The position numbers and the translations under genes were made by a program. The notes under the pieces were generated by a model that had not been told where the DNA came from, made no database searches, and worked only from the letters and a program-made list of their open reading frames with translations. From assembly GCA_947169005.1 (NCBI GenBank), contig CAMVOG010000006.1:1-23317 (forward strand): a DNA stretch of 23,317 bases, written 5' to 3'. The stretch is from an uncultured Clostridia bacterium. Its GTDB lineage: Bacteria; Bacillota; Clostridia; Oscillospirales; Oscillospiraceae. Shown in pieces: positions 12,382 through 18,956 of the stretch. Every line of letters begins with the position of its first letter. Position 1 is the stretch's first letter.

Positions 12382-14424
12382 TTACACGTACAGCCCTCTT
12401 GTCTTCGCCGAGGGCTCATAACGGCCCTGGCCCAGAAAGCGCTGGGTGAGGCGGACGCACTCGTCGGCGTTCTCAGTGGTGAAGTCCAGGCGGATGCGCC
12501 AGAGGCCCAGCCCGTCGTAAATTCGCTTCAAGGGGGCCAGGAAGAGCTTCTGGGGGCTGTAGAGGGTGCTGCGGCAGTCGTAGCAGCGGGTGAGGGGGAA
12601 GACGGAGCGGCGGTCCCGCAGCTGCTTGAGCCCGTTGCAGGAGCAGACGCCCGAAGCGGCCTTGATGAGGCAGGCCTCCGTGTGCATCACGGGCACGCGC
12701 CCGTACATCACCGCCTCCGCGGGCAGGCTCTTGGCCAGGGCCCGCATGTCCTCAAAGGACAGCTCCGGCGGCAGGGTGACGGAGGCCAGCTTCAGCTCCT
12801 TCAGCGCCTTCAGCGTGTAGGAATTATAGGCGTTCATGCCCATGTCCGCCCGCACGGTGAAGCCCGCCGCGGCGGCCGGGAAGATGTGGCCCAGATTCGA
12901 GACCATGAGCTGGTCGATGTGCAGCTCCTTCAAGCGGGCGAAGTCCCGGTAAACGGCGGCGTCGGTCCCGTCGTGGAGCAGCGGGGGCAGCACGGCGCAG
13001 AGGTCCGTAGTCCCGTTCTCCCAGAAGGGGAGGATGGCGCGGGGATGCTCCAGCAGCTCCTGCATCGGCAGATAGAGGATGCCGGGCTTCAGGCCCGCCA
13101 GAGCGGCGGAAAGCTGCTCGTGGGAGCGGACGAAAAGGTTGATCTCCGGCGGCTCCTCGGGCTCGATGGGGCGGCTCAGCTCCCCCAGGGCGGCCCGTTC
13201 CGGGGGCGTGAAGCCCGCCCGGGCCTTCATCAGCGCCTCCAAAGCCTCGTCCCGGGTCTCAGCCAGGGCGCGGGGCGGGAGCGTCAGCCCGTCGTCCAGC
13301 ACACAGGCGGCGTCGGCACAGGTAAAGGGGGAGAGCCCGATGTTGAAGAGGGCCGTTTTCACCTCGGCGGCACGCAGGCCGGAAGCGGAGGCGGCGGGGA
13401 CAGGGCCGGAGGCGTAGACCACGTGGTCCTCCTCATCCTTGGCAGCCACGCGGATGGGCTGGCCCCGGCGGACGTAGGCAAAGAGCTTGACGGGCACCCG
13501 TTTGGCCTCGCCGTTCATGTAGCCGCCCCGCACCCCGGAAAGCAGGGCCTGGGGATGGCGGGGCTGATCCTGCTGGCGGGCGAAGAGCTCCGTCGGCTCC
13601 GGCTTCGTCCAGAAGCCCGTATGCATGCCGCCGGGGGCAAAGGCCTTTTCCAGAAGCAGCAGGTCGCCCTCCTCCGGCTTCTCGCCCCGGGCGACGGCGG
13701 CATAGACCCGCGCCGTCAGGGCGGCGTACTCGGGCCGCCGGTGGCCCCCCAGCACCCGCAGGGCCGTGAGACCGCAGGAGGCCAGGGCCTCGCCCTGCCC
13801 GGCCAGGCAGAGCTCCCGGCGGCTGAGGGGGATGCCCTCGGGCCGGGAGGAGATCGTATAGCTGCGGCGGCAGGGCATGGGGCAGTCGGAATAACAGGCG
13901 GCGCGGCCCCCCGTAAAGGCGGAGAGACGGCAGGTGCCCGGCGCGGCGGCGCAGACGGGGCCGTGGCAGACAAGCTCCAGCTCCAGCCGGGCCTCGGCGG
14001 TCAGGCGGCGCAGCTCCTCTTCGGAAAGGTCCGGGGAAAGGATCACCCGGTCCGCCCCCAGAAAGGCGGCGGTGGCGGCCCCGGCAACGCTGTGGATGCC
14101 CGCGTCAAGCCCCAGGTGGAGCCGGGCGGTGGGGAAGAGCTGACGCAGGGCCTTCAAAAGCCCCAGGTCCGTGACCTCCAGGGCGTGGACCCCCTGCTCC
14201 AGGGCCCGGGCGGCCCGGTCCAGGGCCGGGCGGAGCCCGTCGTCGGTGACGAAGCGGTCCAGGGCATAGTAGAGCTTCGCCCCCCGCTGGCGGCAGTAGC
14301 GCACGGCGTCCTCCCGCTCACTGTCCGCAAAGTCCTCGAAGCGCGTATAAACGGCGCCCGCTCCGTTCTGCACGGCGGCCTGCACGGCCTCGGGCGTATA
14401 GGCGGGGATCACGGTTTCCAGCAT
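12382..14424 (-). CDS. U32 family peptidase-like protein (RlhA/collagenase-like)
   Basis: The 680-aa protein belongs to peptidase family U32. It begins with a TIM-barrel-like half and carries the family motif in the form ELVCHGPVCAAAPGTCRLS, followed by further cysteines (CYSDCPMPCRRSY). The middle is a domain with KRVPVKLFAYVRRGQPI, and the C-terminal half repeats a barrel-like region ending with a second cysteine set (SGVCSCNGL, then RCYDCRSTLY). Long two-part U32 proteins of this size are common in Clostridia. Family members include RlhA, TrhP (tRNA hydroxylation) and ubiquinone hydroxylation factors, so an RNA-modifying, iron-sulfur-dependent role is more likely than proteolysis, by inference. 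The ATG follows AAAGGAG and an extended -10 promoter lies about 40 bp upstream. It diverges from the activase operon. Confidence 0.9.
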   Translation of the reverse strand: MLETVIPAYTPEAVQAAVQNGAGAVYTRFEDFADSEREDAVRYCRQRGAKLYYALDRFVTDDGLRPALDRAARALEQGVHALEVTDLGLLKALRQLFPTARLHLGLDAGIHSVAGAATAAFLGADRVILSPDLSEEELRRLTAEARLELELVCHGPVCAAAPGTCRLSAFTGGRAACYSDCPMPCRRSYTISSRPEGIPLSRRELCLAGQGEALASCGLTALRVLGGHRRPEYAALTARVYAAVARGEKPEEGDLLLLEKAFAPGGMHTGFWTKPEPTELFARQQDQPRHPQALLSGVRGGYMNGEAKRVPVKLFAYVRRGQPIRVAAKDEEDHVVYASGPVPAASASGLRAAEVKTALFNIGLSPFTCADAACVLDDGLTLPPRALAETRDEALEALMKARAGFTPPERAALGELSRPIEPEEPPEINLFVRSHEQLSAALAGLKPGILYLPMQELLEHPRAILPFWENGTTDLCAVLPPLLHDGTDAAVYRDFARLKELHIDQLMVSNLGHIFPAAAAGFTVRADMGMNAYNSYTLKALKELKLASVTLPPELSFEDMRALAKSLPAEAVMYGRVPVMHTEACLIKAASGVCSCNGLKQLRDRRSVFPLTRCYDCRSTLYSPQKLFLAPLKRIYDGLGLWRIRLDFTTENADECVRLTQRFLGQGRYEPSAKTRGLYV

Positions 14425-14462
14425 TTGCGGCAGCTCCTTTCCTGTTCCGGTCTGATTTGATT

Positions 14463-14471
14463 ATTATATCA
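14463..14471 (-). promoter_or_regulatory. Extended -10 promoter for the U32 gene
   Basis: On the minus strand TGATATAAT forms an extended -10 box (TATAAT at 14463-14468 with TG at 14470-14471), about 39 bp before the U32 start. No good -35 is visible 16-18 bp upstream, which is acceptable for an extended -10 promoter. Confidence 0.65.
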
Positions 14472-14548
14472 TAGAAAAGAAAGGAAGAAAAGCGGGAATT
14501 GCGCCCCGGCGCGAAAAAGTTTTGCGGGGGAGGATTCTTTTCTTCTCT

Positions 14549-14576
14549 TGAAAAAATACAAGTGAAAAAATACAAG
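14549..14576. repeat. Tandem duplicate of a 14-bp unit upstream of the activase promoter
   Basis: TGAAAAAATACAAG occurs twice, head to tail with no gap (14549-14562 and 14563-14576), ending 10 bp before the -35 box at 14587. The length is twice seven, in keeping with the heptad arrays elsewhere, but the place just upstream of a promoter also suits a pair of regulator sites or an AT-rich UP-like element. Confidence 0.85.
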
Positions 14577-14586
14577 GGCAAAGCTG

Positions 14587-14615
14587 TTGAAATCCGTCCC
14601 GGGAAAATGTATAAT
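14587..14615 (+). promoter_or_regulatory. Near-consensus promoter of the activase operon
   Basis: TTGAAA (14587-14592) and TATAAT (14610-14615) are separated by exactly 17 bp, giving a 5/6 match for the -35 and a full match for the -10. The start codon lies 45 bp downstream. Confidence 0.88.
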
Positions 14616-14660
14616 AGATAAACACGAAATTTTCCGGCAGGAAGGCGGAACAGAGAGAGC

Positions 14661-17609
14661 ATGGATATGAGCTATCGGATCGGCATCGACATCGGCTCCA
14701 CCACGGTAAAGACCGTGGTCCTCAGCCCGGAGGGGGAGCTTTTATTTCACAGCTACGAGCGGCATTTTTCCAAGGTGCGGGAGAAGGCCGCCGAGCAGCT
14801 GCGCCTGTCGGAGGACCTGCTGCGGGGCAAGCCCGTGCGGGCTGTGATCACCGGCTCGGCGGGCCTGGGCGTGGCCAAGGCGGGGGACATCAGCTTCGTG
14901 CAGGAGGTCTACGCCACGGCGGCGGCGGTGAACCGGGAGGTCCCGGACGCGGACGCCGTCATCGAGCTGGGCGGCGAGGACGCCAAGATCATCTTCTTCC
15001 GGGGCAGCCTGGAGGAGCGCATGAACGGCTCCTGCGCCGGGGGCACCGGGGCCTTCATCGACCAGATGGCCACCCTCATGAACGTGACGGCCCCGGAGCT
15101 GGACGCCCTGGCCCTCAAGCATGAGAAAATATACCCCATCGCCTCCCGCTGCGGGGTCTTTGCCAAGTCCGACATCCAGCCCATCCTCAACCAGGGCGGG
15201 CGGAAGGAGGACGTGGCCGCCTCCATCTTCCAGGCGGTGGTCGACCAGACCGTGGCAGGCCTTACCCAGGGGCGGGAGCTCACCGGGAAGATCGTCTTCC
15301 TGGGCGGGCCGCGCACCTTCCTCATGGGCCTGCGGGAGCGCTTTATCGAGACCTTGAAGCTGGACGAGGAGCATGCCGTTTTCCCGGAAAACGCCGAGTG
15401 CTTCGCCGCCCTGGGGGCCGCCCTCTGCGCGGCGGATTACCCGGAGCAGAGCTATGAGGCGCTGCTGGACAAGCTGGAAAAAACCACGGAGCAGACGGGG
15501 CTCACCAATACCATGCAGCCCCTTTTCACCTCCGAGGAGGAGTACGAGGCCTTCCGCGCCCGCCACGCCAAGGCCACTCCCGCGGAGGCGGACGCCGAAA
15601 CCTACCGCGGCCCCGCCTACCTGGGCATCGACGCGGGCAGCACCACCACCAAGCTGGTGCTCATCACCCCCGAGGGGGGCATCCTCTACAGCTATTACGG
15701 CTCCAACCGGGGCAACCCCGTCAGCATCGTGCTGGAGGAGCTGAAAAAGGTCTACGCCCTCTGCGGGGACCGGATCGAGATTAAGGGCTCCGCCGTGACG
15801 GGCTACGGCGAGGAGCTGATCAAGAACGCCTTTTCCGTGGACCTGGGCCTGGTGGAGACCGTGGCCCATTACCGGGCCGCCCGGCACTTTGACCCGAAGG
15901 TGGACTTCATCATCGACATCGGCGGCCAGGACATGAAGTGCTTCAAGATCCGCAACGGCGCCGTGGACAGCATCATGCTCAACGAGGCCTGCTCCTCCGG
16001 CTGCGGCAGCTTCATCGAGTCCTTCGCCCGTGCCCTGGGCTATGAGATCAAGGACTTTGCCAGGCTCGGCCTCATGGACCGGCATCCCGTAAACCTGGGC
16101 TCCCGCTGCACGGTGTTCATGAATTCCTCCGTGAAGCAGGCCCAGAAGGAGGGGGCCACCGTGGAGGATATTTCCGCGGGTCTCTCCGTTTCCATCGTGA
16201 AGAACGCCATCTATAAGGTCATCCGCGCCGCCTCCGCCGACGAGCTGGGGCAGAACATCGTGGTCCAGGGGGGCACCTTCCTGAACGACGCGGTGCTGCG
16301 GGGCTTTGAGCAGGAGCTGGGGCGGAACGTGACGCGCCCCACCATCGCGGGCCTCATGGGGGCCTACGGCGCGGCCCTCTTTGCCCTGGACCGGCAGCCC
16401 GAGCGCCCGGCCCTCCTGTCCGCGGAGGCGCTGGAGAGCTTCACCCACCAGGCCAGGCCCACTACCTGCAACGGCTGCACCAACCATTGCAGCCTCACGA
16501 TCAACACCTTCGACGGGGGCCGCCGCTTCATCTCCGGCAACCGCTGCAGCAAGCCCTTGGGCAAGGCCCATCACGAGCTGCCCAATCTCTACAAGTACAA
16601 GCTGGAGCGGCTCAAGACCATGCAGGGCAAGGGCGAGGGAGACGGCTCCCGGGGCCGCATCGGCCTGCCCTTCGGGCTGAATATCTATGAGAATCTGCCC
16701 CTGTGGTACACCCTGTTTACGAAGCTGAATTTCGAGGTGGTCCTCTCCCCGGTCTCGGATCGCAATACCTATAAGCGGGGCCAGCGGAGTATCCCCTCCG
16801 ACACGGTCTGCTATCCCGCCAAGCTCATGCACGGCCATATCGAGGCCCTGCTGGACGCGGGGGTGGACGCGGTGTTCTATCCCTGCATGAGCTATAATTT
16901 CGACGAGGGCAAGGGCGACAACAACTATAACTGCCCCGTGGTGGCCTATTATCCCGAGCTTTTGGGGGCCAACGTCCCCCGCCTGCGCAACGCTCGCTAT
17001 CTCACGCCCTACGTGGGCCTCCACCGGCCCAAGGATTTCAGAAAGAAATTCGCCGCCTTCATGAAGGCGGAGTTCGGCGTCCCTGAAAAGGAGACGGCCG
17101 CCGCCGTGGAGGCGGGCTATGCCGCCTACCACGCCTATAAGGACGAGGTGCGGGAAAAGGGCCGGGAGTACATTGAGGCCGCCCGGCGGGAGGGCCGCAC
17201 CATCCTGGTGCTGGCGGGCCGCCCCTACCACGTGGACCCGGAGATCAACCACGGCATCGACGAGCTCATCGGCTCTCTGGGCATGGTCCTCATCACCGAG
17301 GACTGCGTCTGCCAGAACGTGGAGAAGCAGAGCCGCAAGATACTGAATCAGTGGACCTACCAGGCCCGCATGTATGACGCGGCCCGCTACGTCTGCACCC
17401 AGCCGGATATGCAGTTGGTGCAGCTCATTTCCTTCGGCTGCGGCACGGACGCCATCACCTCCGACGAAATGCGGGATATTTTGGAGAGCGGGGGCAAGCT
17501 CTATACCCCCATCAAGATCGACGACATCAACAACCTGGGCGCCGTGCGCATCCGCCTGCGCAGCCTCGTGGCGGCGGTGGAGGAGCAGGCCCGGGCAAAG
17601 GGGGCGTGA
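14661..17609 (+). CDS. Acyl-CoA dehydratase activase-related fusion protein (two BadF/HgdC domains plus DUF2229)
   Basis: This 982-aa protein joins two ASKHA-type activase domains and a dehydratase-like C-terminus. Domain one starts YRIGIDIGSTTVKTVVL and has Cys125 (GSCAGGTGAF) and Cys164 (SRCGVFAKSD); domain two starts near residue 320 with LGIDAGSTTTKLVL and has Cys444 (NEACSSGCGSF) and Cys483 (SRCTVF). Both pairs are 39 residues apart, as in the HgdC activator, where one pair from each subunit holds a shared [4Fe-4S] cluster, so this looks like an internal pseudo-dimer. A C603-x2-C606-x3-C610 motif leads into the DUF2229/HgdA-like region, with cysteines in DTVCYPAKL, YPCMSY and SFGCGTD. 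Such proteins drive ATP-dependent low-potential electron transfer. The substrate is unknown; a double-cubane-type reductase role is an alternative. The start codon has only a weak ribosome site; ATG at 14667 is possible. Confidence 0.9.
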   Translation: MDMSYRIGIDIGSTTVKTVVLSPEGELLFHSYERHFSKVREKAAEQLRLSEDLLRGKPVRAVITGSAGLGVAKAGDISFVQEVYATAAAVNREVPDADAVIELGGEDAKIIFFRGSLEERMNGSCAGGTGAFIDQMATLMNVTAPELDALALKHEKIYPIASRCGVFAKSDIQPILNQGGRKEDVAASIFQAVVDQTVAGLTQGRELTGKIVFLGGPRTFLMGLRERFIETLKLDEEHAVFPENAECFAALGAALCAADYPEQSYEALLDKLEKTTEQTGLTNTMQPLFTSEEEYEAFRARHAKATPAEADAETYRGPAYLGIDAGSTTTKLVLITPEGGILYSYYGSNRGNPVSIVLEELKKVYALCGDRIEIKGSAVTGYGEELIKNAFSVDLGLVETVAHYRAARHFDPKVDFIIDIGGQDMKCFKIRNGAVDSIMLNEACSSGCGSFIESFARALGYEIKDFARLGLMDRHPVNLGSRCTVFMNSSVKQAQKEGATVEDISAGLSVSIVKNAIYKVIRAASADELGQNIVVQGGTFLNDAVLRGFEQELGRNVTRPTIAGLMGAYGAALFALDRQPERPALLSAEALESFTHQARPTTCNGCTNHCSLTINTFDGGRRFISGNRCSKPLGKAHHELPNLYKYKLERLKTMQGKGEGDGSRGRIGLPFGLNIYENLPLWYTLFTKLNFEVVLSPVSDRNTYKRGQRSIPSDTVCYPAKLMHGHIEALLDAGVDAVFYPCMSYNFDEGKGDNNYNCPVVAYYPELLGANVPRLRNARYLTPYVGLHRPKDFRKKFAAFMKAEFGVPEKETAAAVEAGYAAYHAYKDEVREKGREYIEAARREGRTILVLAGRPYHVDPEINHGIDELIGSLGMVLITEDCVCQNVEKQSRKILNQWTYQARMYDAARYVCTQPDMQLVQLISFGCGTDAITSDEMRDILESGGKLYTPIKIDDINNLGAVRIRLRSLVAAVEEQARAKGA

Positions 17610-17611
17610 GC

Positions 17612-18892
17612 ATGGCAAAGCTTGTATATGACGAAACGGGCCGTCTGCTTTTCACCAAGGAGATGAAGCGGGATTATACCCTGCTGATCCCGCAGATGCT
17701 GCCCATCCACTTCGGCATGATGCGCATGTGCCTGCAAAAGCACGGCTACAATTGCGTGACCCTGGACAACATGGATCAGAAGGCCATCGCGGAGCTGGGC
17801 CTCAAATACGTGCATAACGACACCTGCTATCCCGCCCTGCTGGTCATCGGCCAGCTCATCGACGCCATCAACTCGGGCAAATACGACAAGGACCGCCTGG
17901 GCCTTTTCATCACCCAGACGGGGGGCGGCTGCCGGGCCTCCAACTACATCCACCTGCTGCGGAAGGCGCTGAAAAAGGCGGGGCTGGAGCAGGTGCCCGT
18001 CATCTCCATCAACCTGTCGGGCCTGGAAAAGAACCCCGGCTTCAAGCTGACGATCCCGCTGATTCTGCAGCTCGTTTTCTCCATCGTCTATGGGGACATC
18101 ATCATGCTGCTGGCCAACCAGTGCCGGCCCTATGAGGTGAAGGCCGGGGAAACGGACGCCCTGGCCGCCGCCTGGCAGGACCGGCTGGTGAATGAGTTTC
18201 AGCGGACGGGCAGCTTCACCATGAAGAATCTGCGCCGGAATTTTGACCGTATCGTGGCCGATTTTGCCGCCATCGAGCGGGTAAAGACGGAGAAGCCCCG
18301 GGTGGGCGTCGTGGGGGAAATTTACGTGAAGTATTCCCCCCTGGGCAACAACAACCTGGAGCGCTTCCTCCTGGAGGAAGGGGCGGAGCCCGTGGTGCCC
18401 GGCCTGGTGGACTTCGTGATCTTCAAAATCTACAACCGGGACGTGGACGTGGACCTTTACGGCGGCTCCGGGCTCAAAAAAGCCGTGGTGCGGCTTTTGC
18501 AGGGCTATGTGGAAAAATGCCAGCAGGCCATGATCGACGCCGTGAAGAAGTGCCCGGAGTTCCGGGCCCCCTCTCCCTTCTCCCACTTGAAGGAGCTGGC
18601 GGCGAATTATCTCGGCGCGGGCAACAAGATGGGGGAGGGCTGGCTCCTCACCGCCGAGATGCTGGAGCTCATCGGGGACGGCACCAACAACATCGTCTGC
18701 ACCCAGCCCTTCGGCTGCCTGCCCAACCACATCGTGGGCAAGGGCATGATCCGGCGGCTCAAGGACGACTACCCGGAGTCCAACATCGTGGCCATCGACT
18801 ACGACCCCGGCGCCACGAAGATCAACCAGGAAAACCGCATCAAGCTCATGCTGGCCAACGCCGGCCGCCTGGCGGGAAAAATGGATGCTTAA
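17612..18892 (+). CDS. 2-hydroxyacyl-CoA dehydratase subunit-like protein
   Basis: The 426-aa protein resembles the HgdB-type iron-sulfur subunit of 2-hydroxyacyl-CoA dehydratases as found in the C-terminal part of long activase proteins. Candidate cluster cysteines lie in HNDTCYPALLVIGQ, TGGGCRASNYIHLL, NQCRPYEV and CTQPFGCLPNH. It starts two bases after the stop of the upstream activase gene. The ATG at 17612 is preferred over the overlapping GTG at 17606 because AAGGGGG lies seven bases before the ATG. In many Firmicutes the equivalent sequence is fused to the activase into one protein of about 1,400 residues; here it is a separate frame with its own ribosome site. Together the two proteins carry a pseudo-dimeric activase and two dehydratase-like subunits, a complete set on paper. 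The substrate cannot be told from sequence. Confidence 0.88.
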   Translation: MAKLVYDETGRLLFTKEMKRDYTLLIPQMLPIHFGMMRMCLQKHGYNCVTLDNMDQKAIAELGLKYVHNDTCYPALLVIGQLIDAINSGKYDKDRLGLFITQTGGGCRASNYIHLLRKALKKAGLEQVPVISINLSGLEKNPGFKLTIPLILQLVFSIVYGDIIMLLANQCRPYEVKAGETDALAAAWQDRLVNEFQRTGSFTMKNLRRNFDRIVADFAAIERVKTEKPRVGVVGEIYVKYSPLGNNNLERFLLEEGAEPVVPGLVDFVIFKIYNRDVDVDLYGGSGLKKAVVRLLQGYVEKCQQAMIDAVKKCPEFRAPSPFSHLKELAANYLGAGNKMGEGWLLTAEMLELIGDGTNNIVCTQPFGCLPNHIVGKGMIRRLKDDYPESNIVAIDYDPGATKINQENRIKLMLANAGRLAGKMDA

Positions 18893-18897
18893 TCAAG

Positions 18898-18939
18898 CAC
18901 AAGACACTATGCACTAATCACTATGCACGAAGCACTATA
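18898..18939. repeat. Heptad tandem array, six units of CACTATG type
   Basis: Six 7-bp units in perfect phase, all starting with CAC (CACAAGA, CACTATG twice, CACTAAT, CACGAAG, CACTATA), fill the gap between the dehydratase-like gene and uvrA. They begin five bases after the stop codon and end just before the AGAGGA ribosome site of uvrA. No stem is formed. Confidence 0.92.
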
Positions 18940-18956
18940 ATTAAAGAGGATTCACC

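Noticed and set aside
17606..17611. GTG start overlapping the activase stop by four bases
   Set aside because: The ribosome site AAGGGGG touches this GTG but stands seven bases before the ATG at 17612, so the ATG is more likely; the GTG remains possible.
14742..17618. Long open frame on the minus strand opposite the activase gene, and similar ones opposite aspS, hisS, mrdA and the U32 gene
   Set aside because: Antisense frames stay open easily in high-GC DNA; none has a ribosome site plus a known domain, and each lies under a convincing gene.
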